DNA from: CATOSP01 sp965197545 | GTDB lineage: Bacteria; Chloroflexota; Dehalococcoidia; Lucifugimonadales; UBA3495 | Assembly (NCBI GenBank): GCA_965197545.1 | Contig: CBDANJ010000005.1 | Coordinates: forward strand, 5,678-69,677 | Reading direction: 5' to 3' | DNA length: 64,000 bases | Part shown: one piece after another, positions 44,511 to 54,186 of the stretch | How positions within the stretch are numbered: the stretch's first letter is position 1 | How the letters are laid out: the number at the start of each line of letters is the position of its first letter | Notes under the pieces: generated by a model | What the model was told of the DNA's origin: nothing | The model's input: only the letters and a program-made list of their open reading frames with translations | Database searches by the model: none | Program-made: the position numbers and the translations under genes

Positions 44511-44545
44511 CCCCGCTCGGCCCGTCCGCAACGGGCCGAGCGGGG
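44511..44545. other. Strong GC hairpin between the TonB receptor and Cache genes
   Basis: Perfect 14-bp arms ccccgctcggcccg and cgggccgagcgggg with a 7-base loop lie upstream of the divergent Cache gene. No T-run. Possible terminator relic or mobile-element end. Confidence 0.45.
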
Positions 44546-44650
44546 ATCATTACGAGACGAGGGAAAGGAGATCAGAGCCGCCCGAGCTTCTGAGCCAGTA
44601 CACCTGGGCTCAACTGCTCATCCTTGAAATTGTGCGATAGCTAACCCGGC

Positions 44651-45646
44651 CTACGGACCCTCATCCGGATGATAGTAGCCGGAGCCGACCAGGATCGGCA
44701 GACCATAGACCACGACCCTCTTGACGAAAGTCACCTTGCGTTCCAGCCTCCTGGTGGAAGGGTTTACAGTCGAGTAGTAGAGGAAGGATTCTCCGAAGGC
44801 GGCCCCCACACTTACGAGATCCTGACCTTCAAGCGATGTGTTGATGTAGGGATCTAGCTCGGATACGCCGTACAACCGGCTGAAAGGATCTCCGTTGAAC
44901 AGAGAGATTCCGTAGGCGTCCACGCCGAACAGGTAGATCGAGCCGTTCCCCCAACGCGGATCGGTGGTCAGGGACCGGACGGCGAAGTATCCCTGCGACT
45001 CAAGCTCCATGGCGGCGCAACGGACAAACTCCTGCAGCTTCTCTTTGGAAGGATCAGCGTCAAGCCCCATGGCGTGGACCTCTTCACTTCTGCACGTGCC
45101 GGGGAGATCGCGGCGATACACGCCCGCGCCGATCGTGGCAAGGGCCCCGTCCCAGTCGATGCTCTTGAGGTAAGAAGCCTTCGGCTCATCCCTGCCGGTC
45201 GCCGGGTTTAAGAAGGAGTAGTAGATCCAGCCATCTCCAGCGCTGTTCACGATGCGATGCTGTTCCCGGTACCAGTCGTTGCCGAAGGCGTCGATCAGCA
45301 GTCCCCACGGGAGCCCTTCTCTCGAAGGATCGGGTGGGAAGACGAACGGTCGAGACAGGTCGGACATGGGGGTCACTTCGTCGACGAAGATATAGGTCGG
45401 TCCGCTTTTCCAACGCTCGTCCTCGTTAAAGGCCCGGCGGGCCTCCTCAAAGCCCACTTCCTGGACGAACTCGTAGGCGCATTGAACGAACGCTTCAACG
45501 CCCTCCGGGGAGCGAACGGCGCGAGCAGTGATGTAGTGATCCGCGCAAGACAGTGGTTCAGCGGTGCCCTCCTGGGCAACGAGAGTCGGCGTAGCGGCGC
45601 AAAGTAGGATTGAGGAAATCAGGAATAAGGAGAATGTATGTTTCAT
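44651..45646 (-). CDS. Secreted dual Cache-domain protein B
   Basis: 331 residues with signal peptide (MKHTFSLFLISSILLCAATPTLVAQ). Closely related to the protein at 29329-30318 along the full length: VQCAYEFVQEVGFEEARRAF, FVDEVTPMSDLSRPFVFPPDP, SIDWDGALATIGAGVYRRDL, EFVRCAAMELESQGYFAVRS, and the terminal VVVYGLPILVGSGYYHPDEGP. Lacks transmembrane or signalling domains, so it is probably a periplasmic ligand-binding protein. Four Cys include the C in ADH/CADQ near the N-terminus. Confidence 0.86.
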   Translation of the reverse strand: MKHTFSLFLISSILLCAATPTLVAQEGTAEPLSCADHYITARAVRSPEGVEAFVQCAYEFVQEVGFEEARRAFNEDERWKSGPTYIFVDEVTPMSDLSRPFVFPPDPSREGLPWGLLIDAFGNDWYREQHRIVNSAGDGWIYYSFLNPATGRDEPKASYLKSIDWDGALATIGAGVYRRDLPGTCRSEEVHAMGLDADPSKEKLQEFVRCAAMELESQGYFAVRSLTTDPRWGNGSIYLFGVDAYGISLFNGDPFSRLYGVSELDPYINTSLEGQDLVSVGAAFGESFLYYSTVNPSTRRLERKVTFVKRVVVYGLPILVGSGYYHPDEGP

Positions 45647-45729
45647 AGTCTGCCCATTTTCTCACACCCACCCACCCAAACCAAGACCACCGGAGAGGAC
45701 CTCTCCTAACCAGGGGCAGTAATGATAAC

Positions 45730-46523
45730 GGCACTGTCAGAAGAAACGGGCTTGAGTCGACGAGATGCGGCTTGTAGTGTCTTGGGATGAAGAACCCATT
45801 TCGCTATTTCAAGACTTCGCCCGAAATCATTCGTCTTGCCGTGATGATGTATGTGCGCTTCCCACTGTCGCTACGCAATGTCGAGGACCTTCTGCACGAG
45901 CGGGGGATCGAGGTGAGCCATGAGACGGTCCGGTTCTGGTGGAACCGGTTCGGCCCGATCTTCGCCGCAGAGATCCGCAAGAAGCGGATGGATCGAAAGC
46001 GCGCGTTTTCGGTTTGGCGGTGGCACCTCGATGAGGTGTTCGTAAAGATCAACGGCGAACGCCATTACCTTTGGCGCGCCGTTGACGACGAAGGCGAGGT
46101 GCTGGAGGCCTTTGTCTCGAAGAAGAGAGACCGCAAGGCCGCCGTGAAATTTCTTAGGAAACTGATGAAGCGCTACGGCAGACCGGATGCGATCATCACG
46201 GATCGGCTGAGATCGTACCGAGCGGCGTTGCGCGAACTGGCCGGATCCGGTCTGCATCAAGCCGGACGCTGGCTGAACAACCGGCCGTTTCGGCGACGAG
46301 AAGACGCCATGCTCGGTTTCAGGCGGATACGAACCCTTCAGAAATTCGTCACCGTTCATTCTTCCGTCTACAACCACTTCAATCTGCGACGACACCTCTG
46401 CTCACGGGACAATTTTACGCTCAACCGCGTCGCCGCACTTGCCCAGTGGCGTCAGCTCGGAGCGGCCTAGTTCCCTCTCGCCGGCGGAGAACTTGGCCCT
46501 GCGAACTTTCCTCTGACAGTGCC
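45730..46523 (+). mobile_element. IS6-family insertion sequence 2
   Basis: 794 bp with ends ggcactgtcagaagaaac and a 3' complement ggcactgtcagaggaaa. The flanking 8-mers differ. It is a different IS6 subtype from the element at 40375. Confidence 0.9.
45787..46470 (+). CDS. IS6-family transposase 2, catalytic motif altered
   Basis: 227 residues: FKTSPEIIRLAVMMYVRFPL, HTH region, first Asp in RWHLDEVFVKINGE, second Asp in IITDRLRSYRAAL. In related subtypes the third acid sits in a RAENSH-type motif before the RRRE box. Here the corresponding stretch reads GRWLNNRPFRRREDAML, so the expected Glu appears to be missing. The rest, through QWRQLGAA, is intact. It is probably inactive or dependent on a partner. 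Confidence 0.8.
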   Translation: MKNPFRYFKTSPEIIRLAVMMYVRFPLSLRNVEDLLHERGIEVSHETVRFWWNRFGPIFAAEIRKKRMDRKRAFSVWRWHLDEVFVKINGERHYLWRAVDDEGEVLEAFVSKKRDRKAAVKFLRKLMKRYGRPDAIITDRLRSYRAALRELAGSGLHQAGRWLNNRPFRRREDAMLGFRRIRTLQKFVTVHSSVYNHFNLRRHLCSRDNFTLNRVAALAQWRQLGAA

Positions 46524-46542
46524 TTCAACAGGGAATTCATCC

Positions 46543-46590
46543 TGACCTGCCCCCACAAGTGGGATCACCCTCTAAGTTAGACCCAGGACC
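46543..46590 (-). mobile_element. IS3 left-end scrap
   Basis: tgacctgcccccacaagt and the following ctctaagttagac match the left end of the IS3 elements (4420). Only the terminus remains. Confidence 0.7.
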
Positions 46591-46809
46591 AATGGTCCGC
46601 TACCCGGAACTTGGGCCACTTAAAAAGTCAGAGATCCGGTTGTTAGGACCCATCCGGCATGGCTGATGGGTCGGTTTCACCGGACCGGAAGGGGATGCAC
46701 CGTTTTTCACTTGACGGTCATCGTCCTCATGCCACTTGCTCAGTCTGTTTTCGATGGATCTTTTGGAAGGCCTCCCGCGAGAAACTCGTGTGCGACCTCG
46801 GCATCGGGA

Positions 46810-47358
46810 CTAGAATCCCACCAAGATCCCGACGCTGGGCTCGAGAACATTCAGGGTTTGCCCCTCGACGCCGCGTATGGAGTGCAGGCGGACATCGAAG
46901 CGAAGTCCGATGGGTTCGATTAATCCCACCTTCAATCCGCCCCCATAGTTGAAACTGAACTTCGTTCCGAAGCTAGCTGGCCCTTCACCTCCCGCACGAA
47001 AGACGCCAACCCCGGCCGTCGCGTAAGGCCGGAGTCTGGGGCCACCGGGCAATTCCACCCGCAGATTCGCACTGTAGAGAAAGGCATTGCCGTTGCTGTC
47101 AATGAAGTTCGGGCTGTACGCAACCGTGTGCTCCAATCCCAGTGGCGCCACAGAATGATACAGCCTCGCTCCGAAGACTCCGAAGTCCTTGGGGTCGACC
47201 CTCGCCTGCCCGGCAGCACTACTCACCCCGCCCACTCCCGAACTCAGCGTGAGGGTGCCCGGATGCTGGAAGCCCCCAAAGACCGTAAAGTCCTGAGCAT
47301 GGAGCGAACTTGCGAAACCCACCAACGCCACCGTCAGCAATTTTGGGAAGTATCTCAT
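46810..47358 (-). CDS. Outer-membrane beta-barrel protein 2
   Basis: 182 residues with signal peptide (MRYFPKLLTVALVGFASSLHAQ). Strands FTVFGGFQHPGTLTLSS, LRPYATAGVGVFRAG, SFNYGGGLKVGLIEPIGLRFDVR and the terminal PSVGILVGF fit an OmpA/OmpW-size barrel of about eight strands, ending in Phe. It lies between an IS3 scrap and an origin-core remnant (47411). Distinct from barrel 1 in sequence. Intact. Confidence 0.83.
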   Translation of the reverse strand: MRYFPKLLTVALVGFASSLHAQDFTVFGGFQHPGTLTLSSGVGGVSSAAGQARVDPKDFGVFGARLYHSVAPLGLEHTVAYSPNFIDSNGNAFLYSANLRVELPGGPRLRPYATAGVGVFRAGGEGPASFGTKFSFNYGGGLKVGLIEPIGLRFDVRLHSIRGVEGQTLNVLEPSVGILVGF

Positions 47359-47410
47359 CAGAAAAACTATATCCTACTCCCCCGACCGAAACGCTCGGGC
47401 AGCCGACACC

Positions 47411-47440
47411 ACTAGTAAGAGCGACTAACCTGTGGATAAA
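47411..47440 (+). other. Orphan origin-core remnant
   Basis: actagtaagagcgactaacc then tgtggataaa matches the origin core, including a DnaA-box-like end (complement of TTATCCACA). No repA or iterons remain. Confidence 0.6.
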
Positions 47441-47536
47441 CGGCCCGAACCCAAAGAACCACAGGCGACGAAGGCTGCGCCTAGACTGGAAGGGTAACCC
47501 AGTTACCTATGTCACCACGTTGGTTTATTGCTTCTG

Positions 47537-48011
47537 TCATGGTGCTTTGGATGTTGGTCCGCTGGCTTTGCCGCTCACCACCTGGACCGTCACCCGAGGT
47601 GCCCGGATAAGACTTTTACAGGAACAATAAAGCTGATTAGCCACTCGGCCGTGGGTGGAAATCGTGAGTTCTACCAGGGGTTCCATCTCCGTCTGAACGG
47701 TTAGGCTTCCGTCCTCTTGTCCCTCCAGATCTTCCGTAACCTCCACTACCGATTCCGCTGCAATCTGATTACCCTCCGGATCGTAAAAGTGGAGGACGGA
47801 ACGAGGGGGCTCCCTATTCACCAACACCAGGTCGGAGGTGAATGGAAGCCCCATTGGCGAAATGCGCAAAGTCCAGAGCGAACTCCTCGACAGGCCCTTC
47901 GGGAAGATGGCTCAACTCCGCCAGGATCTCGCCCGTCAGCTGGTTGCGGTGGAGGGACAACGCCGGCAATCCGGCGAAGACGAGAAGGGCCGCCCGGTCT
48001 ACGAGCAACAT
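47537..48011 (-). pseudogene. Secreted protein pseudogene (split frame)
   Basis: An N-terminal piece with a hydrophobic start (MLLVDRAALLVFAGLPALS) then LTGEILAELSHLPEGPVEEF is in one frame. The continuation SDLVLVNREPPRSVLHFYDPEG and SVVEVTEDLEGQEDGSLTV is in another, with the shift near 47845. A second shift near 47650 is likely. It probably was a surface or periplasmic protein. No intact product. Confidence 0.6.
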
Positions 48012-48240
48012 CAGCGGAGCAAACCGATGATCCGGCAGTAGAAAGCACCTGTGCGCGATCTGTCCCTGTGATGTGTGCCATGCCCCATTCTGCCTCCAGT
48101 AGGCAGGGGGGCCGTCCCGGTGGCTTTTCACACAGTCTGGCTCCTTGGTGCAACCCGCCGTCACTAGGTTCCGGATCGACCGCCTCAAACCGCATAGAGT
48201 ATCCTGTTCAGGCCCTTTTTTTGCGCTCAAATCCTGTGAC

Positions 48241-48372
48241 TTATCGAGGCCCAGGATGCTCGATCGTTTCGTCGGGCTCGTCCTGGTTCAACACCCGGTA
48301 GAAACACCAGCCGGCCACCCCCCAGACCAGTCCTAGCGAAGTCAGCATGACCACCCATCCGGCCAGAGTCAC
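48241..48372 (-). CDS. Small membrane subunit following the NSS symporter (MetS-like)
   Basis: 43 residues starting GTG, overlapping the symporter stop by GTGA. The sequence VTLAGWVVMLTSLGLVWGVA is a single hydrophobic helix followed by a short charged tail. It matches the MetS/MotS pattern of a tiny membrane protein that follows bacterial NSS transporters. Probably translationally coupled to the symporter. Confidence 0.6.
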   Translation of the reverse strand: MTLAGWVVMLTSLGLVWGVAGWCFYRVLNQDEPDETIEHPGPR

Positions 48373-49976
48373 CGGGCCTCCTCTTGGCCTAGGATGCCGT
48401 CAAGATCCATTCCTGCCTCGCGCCAACGGTGCTCGCCCCTGCGCAGGAAAACCAGCAGCAGCAGCAGAACCAGGATCAAGAAAACAAAGGTCGCCAGGGC
48501 CACCGGATTTTCAACCAAACCCGCAAGGTACCCCGGTAAGCTCTGTATCGAAAAACCGACGAATACGACACACAGATAGGCAGGAGCCACGTACTTGATG
48601 ATGAAGCGGAACAGGCGAGGTATTCGGACCGACGCCCCCTGGTGGGCTTCGCGAAAACCGCGGTCCACCCCCATTACCCAGCCGAAACAGACGACCTGAA
48701 CCGCGGCCAACACGAAGATAGCAAACGTGCCGACCCAGAAGTCCATCGTATCCAGCGCGACCAGATCCCCGCTGAAATAAAGAACCCACAAGGATCCGGC
48801 GCCGGTCATCACGCCCAGAAGGACCACCGCACGCCGGGCCGAAACGCCCAGCGCCTCCTGGAGAAACGCCTTCACCGGTTGCAGCATCGAAAGCGAACTC
48901 GTGATTGCGGCCAGGAAAAGCATGAAAAACCAGACGAAACCGATCCAGCGTCCCAGTCCGCCCATATAGGCAAACACGACGGGAAGCGCATTGAACCCTA
49001 GCCCAAAGGTCCCTCCCGTGGCGCCGCTGGCTCCCAGGAACACGAATGCCGCAGTTACGGTAATGAGCCCGCCAAAACCAACTTCAAACAACGCGTTCGT
49101 GGCCGAAGACGTCATCCCGGAAAGGACGACGTCATCCTTCTTCCGGAGGTAGGAGGAGTAGTTGAGAATAATTCCAAATCCGACCGACAGGCTGAAGAAA
49201 ACCTGTCCGGCCGCCGCCAGCCAGGTCTGGAAGTCTCCCAGGCGGGAGAAGTCCGGATTCCACATGAACCCCAGGCCGTTCAGTACATTCTGGTCTGGCA
49301 GGGCCGGGTTCGGTGTTCCCAGGGTCAGGACTCGAATCAAAACGACGACGGCGCAGACGGCCATCGCCGGCATCGCCCATCGGCAGAAAGTTTCAATGCC
49401 GCGGGAAAGACCCCGATAGACCAACCAGAGGTTAATCACAAACACAACGGCCCAGAACACGACTGCGCTGTCCAAATGCCCGTCTACGACAAGTCCATGC
49501 TGAGAGGACCCGGAGATCTCGGAAAAGAATGCCTGCGAGGCCCCCGCGTATCCAGAGACGTCACTACCAAGATCCATGGCGCCACTGGCATAAGCCCAAG
49601 CATAGCGCAGGCACCAGGACTCGACCAACCCGTAGTACATGTAGATGACCAAGGGAATCAGCAGCCCGATGACACCCAAATAGCGCGTCACCGCCCCCCG
49701 TCCGACCACACCCATGATCGCCGGCGAGGAATGGAAACCGCGCGCGCCGCCGTAGCGGCCCATCGTCCACTCGGCCCAACATATGGGAATCCCCAACAGC
49801 AGGAGAGCGCAGAGGTAGGGGATCATGAAGGCGCCGCCGCCATTGGCGACCGCCTGACCCGGAAAGCGGAGAAAATTACCCAAACCCACCGCAGAACCGG
49901 CTACGGCCAGGATGACACCCAGGCGGGAATTCCACCCTTCGGCCCCCTGTCGGGAGGAAGGCTTCGTCGTCGACAT
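48369..49976 (-). CDS. Sodium:neurotransmitter symporter family transporter
   Basis: 535 residues with about twelve membrane helices. The NSS signature GVILAVAGSAVGLGNFLRFPG (TM1 Na+/substrate site) and FMIPYLCALLLLGIPICWAEW are clear. Sodium-driven uptake of amino acids or related amines is the known role of the family; this member's substrate is unknown. A small membrane gene overlaps its end. The intact frame in mobile-element-dense DNA suggests useful cargo. Confidence 0.92.
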   Translation of the reverse strand: MSTTKPSSRQGAEGWNSRLGVILAVAGSAVGLGNFLRFPGQAVANGGGAFMIPYLCALLLLGIPICWAEWTMGRYGGARGFHSSPAIMGVVGRGAVTRYLGVIGLLIPLVIYMYYGLVESWCLRYAWAYASGAMDLGSDVSGYAGASQAFFSEISGSSQHGLVVDGHLDSAVVFWAVVFVINLWLVYRGLSRGIETFCRWAMPAMAVCAVVVLIRVLTLGTPNPALPDQNVLNGLGFMWNPDFSRLGDFQTWLAAAGQVFFSLSVGFGIILNYSSYLRKKDDVVLSGMTSSATNALFEVGFGGLITVTAAFVFLGASGATGGTFGLGFNALPVVFAYMGGLGRWIGFVWFFMLFLAAITSSLSMLQPVKAFLQEALGVSARRAVVLLGVMTGAGSLWVLYFSGDLVALDTMDFWVGTFAIFVLAAVQVVCFGWVMGVDRGFREAHQGASVRIPRLFRFIIKYVAPAYLCVVFVGFSIQSLPGYLAGLVENPVALATFVFLILVLLLLLVFLRRGEHRWREAGMDLDGILGQEEAR

Positions 49977-50219
49977 CAGCTTATAAGATTACCAGCTACC
50001 GTGACTGCCGACACATCATTATCTGAGATCTGTCGTTCCACCATTCACTCCTATAACCAAGCACAATCAAAAAGAAACGCCATCCCGACAATCCCACTGC
50101 TCATGCCCTGAAAGCCGCCCCCCCCATTCTAGATTGCTTCCATCGCCCACTCGGCGAAGAACTCGTCCCTGATGGTACAGAGCCGCGCCAGGATGCCGCC
50201 CACGAACACGGCTAGACCC

Positions 50220-50381
50220 TGACCTGCTCCCACGAGTGGTACCCCCTCTAGGTTAGACCCGGGACCCTTTGAAGTCCGCTCCAGGGGATGGGATCCAGTG
50301 CCTGCGGCCTGGGGAGTTGGGCCTCCGGCGCCGGCGGCCGATAGGCCACAAGGCGCTGCGAGGCCGCCGCTGGTTGTACTA
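50220..50381 (-). mobile_element. IS3 left-end remnant truncated by Tn3
   Basis: Matches the left 160 bp of the IS3 element (tgacctgctcccacgagtgg and the orfB tail), diverged by several percent, and ends exactly at the Tn3 left repeat at 50382. Confidence 0.8.
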
Positions 50382-50437
50382 GGGGTTCCGACAGTAACGG
50401 AGCAGAATCGCACGTTAAGGGCCGCTCTTGGGACCGC

Positions 50438-51061
50438 CTAGCGGGCCAGGACCTGTCGCCCTCGGTTTCTCAAGGAACCATCTGGCGCTACGTAGCGGTA
50501 GATGGTCGCCTTGGTTACGCCTAGCTCCAGGCATAGCTCGCTGACCTTCGTGTCGCGCTGCGCCATCGCTGCCTGAGCTAGCCGCACCTGCGCTTTGCTC
50601 AGCGCGTGAGGGCGCCCTCCCTTCCTGCCCCTGGCTCGTGCAGAGGCCAATCCAGCGAGGGTCCGTTCCCGGATCAGCTCTCGTTCGAATTCCGCCAAAG
50701 CCGCGAAGAGCGCGAAGACCAACTTTCCGCTGGGGGTCGTCGTGTCGATGCTGGCCCCTTGGCCGGCGAGCACCCGGATCCCGATGTCCCTGTCGTTGAG
50801 GTCCTGCACCAGGTTGACGAGATGGCGGAGATTGCGACCGAGGCGATCGAGCCTCCAGACGACGATCACGTCTCCCTGCCGCGCCGCCTTGAGGAAGGCG
50901 GCGAGCCCCGGGCGGTCCTCACGCTGTCCGGACGCTTGGTCCTCGTAGATCGCGTCGTCGCTGACGCCGGCCTCGCGCAGAGCATCCCTCTGCAGGTCGA
51001 GGCTCTGGGAACCGTCCGCCTTCGATATCCGCGCGTAGCCGATCAGCACTGGCGTCTCCAA
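50438..51061 (-). CDS. tnpR: Serine resolvase TnpR
   Basis: 207 residues: catalytic Ser in LIGYARISKADGSQSLDLQ, the VWRLDRLGRNLRHLV arginine motif, the hinge helix and C-terminal HTH (SELCLELGVTKATIYRYV). Resolves cointegrates at the res site, which must lie in the 116-bp gap to tnpA. Divergent from tnpA as in Tn3. Intact. Confidence 0.95.
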   Translation of the reverse strand: METPVLIGYARISKADGSQSLDLQRDALREAGVSDDAIYEDQASGQREDRPGLAAFLKAARQGDVIVVWRLDRLGRNLRHLVNLVQDLNDRDIGIRVLAGQGASIDTTTPSGKLVFALFAALAEFERELIRERTLAGLASARARGRKGGRPHALSKAQVRLAQAAMAQRDTKVSELCLELGVTKATIYRYVAPDGSLRNRGRQVLAR

Positions 51062-51177
51062 AACGACCGTTTCTGTGACACCTGAGAACGGAGCGAAATC
51101 CGTGCCTTAGGCGGTCTCACAATCGGTATCTTAAACTAAGACTCGGAAACCCTCGGCTCCAATCGGAAGAGACATCA

Positions 51178-54153
51178 GTGCCGGCATCTATTTTCTCAGA
51201 GACTGAGTTGGCTAGGTTGGCCAGCTTTCCCGAGGAAATCCCCGGCGATGACCTGATCAGAGCATTCACGCTGACGGGTGCCGACCGAGAGCTCGTCGCC
51301 ATCCGGCGGGGGGCAGCAAACCGCTTGGGGCTCGCGCTTCAGCTTTGTGCGCTTCGCTACCTCGGCTTCGTTCCGCGCAATTTGAGCGCAGCTCCGCGAT
51401 CGGCCGCCTGCTTTGTCGCGGACCAGCTCGAGGTCAGCCCGGACGAGATTCAATCCTACGCTCGACGCGAGCAGACGCGCCGACAGCACTTCACCGAGGT
51501 TCGGGAACACCTCGGCTTCTCGATGCTCCGGTCACGGGACTTGGAAGAACTCGAAGCTGGGCTTGTCGAACGGGCCCTTGAGCACGATGCTCCGAAGGTT
51601 CTCTTTCGCCTCGCTCGTGAGCGGTTGCGCACCGAGAGGCTCGTCTTTCCATCACCCGACCGAATCGTACGACTTGTCAGTTCGGCGCGCGGTCGCGCAC
51701 AGGAGAGAACGTACACCCTGGTCGAGCCCTTGCTGAGCGCCGAGAGGCGAGCCCAGCTCGACGGTCTGCTCGAAGCCAAGGCCTCGAACAGCTGGTCGAC
51801 CCTCAAGTGGCTCGGGCAGGGTGCTTCTGGCGAGAGCCCGGGCTCCATCAAGAGCGAGGTGGCCAAACTGGCGTTTCTCCGCCAGCTGGGAGCCCATGAG
51901 TGGGACCTCAGCGATTTGAATCCGAATCGCCGAAAGTTCTTGGCCCAAGTGGGTCGTCGTTCCACGAGTCAGACCCTCCAGCGGATGCCCGATCGCCGGC
52001 GTTATCCCATCCTCGTGGCCTTGCTTCACGAGACCACGCTTGACCTCGTTGACGAGATCGTCGATCTCTTTAATCGAGCGCTGAAGAAGACCGACTCCCG
52101 CTCGCGACGGGAGCTCGAGGCCTGGCGAGTCGCGACCGCTCAGGCCACCAACGAGAAGGTCCGCTTGTTCTCACGTCTGGGACGTCTCGTTCTCGACCCG
52201 GACATCCTGGACGAGCAGCTGCGTCGACGCATCTTCGAGGAGGTCGCTTCCCGCGAACTATTCGCGGCCGCGGTCGAGGAAACCGAGCAGCTTCTCCGTC
52301 CGCGAGACGGCTCCTATCTCGACTTCGTCGAGAACCGCTATGGCCATCTCAGGAAATTCGCTCCACTGGTCCTGAGGGTGCTGGACTTCAAGAGCCTGAA
52401 GATCGACGACCCCCTAATCGATGCAGTCGAGATTCTGAGAGAGCTGAATCGCAAGCGACGACGGCGGGTTCCCGAGGACGCAGGACTCGAGTTCGCCTCC
52501 GCCAAGTGGCGCGGCCAGTTGTTGGGATCCGACGGGCGAGTCAATCGCCGGTCCTTCGAGCTCTGTGTTCTCTACCAACTCCGTGACGGCCTTCGCTCCG
52601 GCGCCATCTGGCTCCAAGGAAGTCGTCGCTTCGCAGATCCCGCCACGTACCTCATCCCCAGCTCTCAGTGGACTTCTCGGCGATCCGAGGCTCTCCGGAT
52701 CCTCGGTCTCGAGCAGGAACCCAGAGAGCACCTCGAAGCACTCGCCAACTCGACGGAGGCAGTCATCCAACATCTCGGTGAGACCGAGATCACCGAGTCG
52801 GAGACCCTGCGCCTGGAGGAGGGTCGGATCGTGCTCTCGCCCGCTTCAATGGAGGAGTTGCCCGACGAGGTCGTTCAGCTGAACGACCTCGTTGCCGAAC
52901 GCCTGCCAAGGGTGGAGCTGGCGGAAGTCCTGATCGAGGTCGACTCCTGGACCGGGTTCACGCAGTTCTTCCAGCACGCCGGTGGGGCTCGATCTCGAAA
53001 TCCGGATCTGGTGCGCCACGTGTACGCGGCGATCCTGGCCCAGGCCTGCAACTTCGGCCTCACGACGATGGCCGACCTCGCCGATTTGACCTACCGCCAG
53101 CTCGCATGGACCACGGACTGGTACCTGCGCGAGGAGACGCTCAAAGCTGCCTTCTCGGCTCTCGTGGACTTCCAGCACCAGCTTCCTCTTGCCGAGGCCT
53201 GGGGCGGTGGAACCCTCTCCTCCTCCGATGGCCAGCGATTCCCCGTTCGAGGCTCGGCGGAGAACGCGACCGCGCTCCCGAAATATTTCGGCCTCGGAAG
53301 GGGCCTCACTTTCTACACCTGGACCTCGGACCAGTACTCGCAGTACGGGTCGAAGGTCATCTCGTCTACGGTTCGTGACGCGACCTATGTCCTCGACGAG
53401 ATCCTCGATAACCAGACCGATCTTCCGATCCTCGAGCACACGACGGACACCGCTGGCTACACCGAGATCGTCTTCGCCCTGTTTCATCTTCTGGGGCTGC
53501 AGTTCGCCCCCCGCATCCGGGACTTGGGCGCTCAGCGCTTGTATCGTCTCGATGCTCCTCCGCGGAAAGAAGGGGTCGCGGTTCTGCTGAAGGGATTGGT
53601 TCGGAGCAAGACCCTACTCGACAACTGGGACGAACTCCTCCGGGTGGCCGGCTCACTCAAGTTGGGTTGGGTGACCGCATCGCTCCTGATTTCGAAGCTC
53701 CAGGCTGGCGCAAGAGAGAACGTCTTGTCCCGAGCCCTCCGCGATCTCGGGCGCCTCGTCAAGACCCAGTTCATCCTAAGGTGGATTGAGAACCCGGATT
53801 ATCGTCGTCGAATCCACCGCCAGCTGAACAAGGGAGAAGCCCTCCACGCACTGCGCCGCTTCCTATTCTTCGCTCACGAAGGGAAGGTACAGCGCCGTCA
53901 AGCAGATCAGCAGACGAATCAGGTCCTCTGCCTAAACTTGGTCACGAATGCCATCGTCACCTGGAACACCGTCTACATGAACGCCGCCATCGAACGGCTG
54001 CGGGCCGAGGGGAGGATCGGCCGCGACATCGATCTCGGCCATCTGTCGCCTGCCCTCTACGGGCACGTCAATCCCTACGGTAAGTACCGATTCGAGATCG
54101 AGGGTCGAGCGCCAGGCCTCCGACCCCTAAGGAGTCCGGGAAACGACGCTTAG
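51178..54153 (+). CDS. tnpA: Tn3-family transposase TnpA
   Basis: 991 residues, the usual Tn3 size, starting GTG (MPASIFSETELARLASFPEE). The N-terminal DUF4158-type domain and C-terminal DDE transposase domain (around TLSSSDGQRFPVRGS, ILEHTTDTAGYTEIVFALF, LNKGEALHALRRFLFFA) are present. The end HLSPALYGHVNPYGKYRFEIEG is the standard Tn3 tail. The stop lies inside the right inverted repeat. A copy of the last 100 bp plus terminal repeat lies at 61674-61790. Confidence 0.95.
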   Translation: MPASIFSETELARLASFPEEIPGDDLIRAFTLTGADRELVAIRRGAANRLGLALQLCALRYLGFVPRNLSAAPRSAACFVADQLEVSPDEIQSYARREQTRRQHFTEVREHLGFSMLRSRDLEELEAGLVERALEHDAPKVLFRLARERLRTERLVFPSPDRIVRLVSSARGRAQERTYTLVEPLLSAERRAQLDGLLEAKASNSWSTLKWLGQGASGESPGSIKSEVAKLAFLRQLGAHEWDLSDLNPNRRKFLAQVGRRSTSQTLQRMPDRRRYPILVALLHETTLDLVDEIVDLFNRALKKTDSRSRRELEAWRVATAQATNEKVRLFSRLGRLVLDPDILDEQLRRRIFEEVASRELFAAAVEETEQLLRPRDGSYLDFVENRYGHLRKFAPLVLRVLDFKSLKIDDPLIDAVEILRELNRKRRRRVPEDAGLEFASAKWRGQLLGSDGRVNRRSFELCVLYQLRDGLRSGAIWLQGSRRFADPATYLIPSSQWTSRRSEALRILGLEQEPREHLEALANSTEAVIQHLGETEITESETLRLEEGRIVLSPASMEELPDEVVQLNDLVAERLPRVELAEVLIEVDSWTGFTQFFQHAGGARSRNPDLVRHVYAAILAQACNFGLTTMADLADLTYRQLAWTTDWYLREETLKAAFSALVDFQHQLPLAEAWGGGTLSSSDGQRFPVRGSAENATALPKYFGLGRGLTFYTWTSDQYSQYGSKVISSTVRDATYVLDEILDNQTDLPILEHTTDTAGYTEIVFALFHLLGLQFAPRIRDLGAQRLYRLDAPPRKEGVAVLLKGLVRSKTLLDNWDELLRVAGSLKLGWVTASLLISKLQAGARENVLSRALRDLGRLVKTQFILRWIENPDYRRRIHRQLNKGEALHALRRFLFFAHEGKVQRRQADQQTNQVLCLNLVTNAIVTWNTVYMNAAIERLRAEGRIGRDIDLGHLSPALYGHVNPYGKYRFEIEGRAPGLRPLRSPGNDA

Positions 54154-54186
54154 CGTGCGATTCTGCGCCGTTACTGTCGGAACCCC

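Larger units (their letters stand above)
50382..54186. mobile_element. Tn3-family transposon with tnpR and tnpA
   Basis: 3,805 bp bounded by ~38-bp inverted repeats: left starts ggggttccgacagtaacgg, right is its complement ending cggaacccc. It carries only a resolvase and a transposase. Flanking 5-mers (tacta, atcat) do not match, so one end has rearranged since insertion. The right end cuts a methylase gene. Confidence 0.95.

Noticed and set aside
52846..53487. Minus-strand frame of 213 residues within tnpA
   Set aside because: Antisense shadow of the Tn3 transposase.
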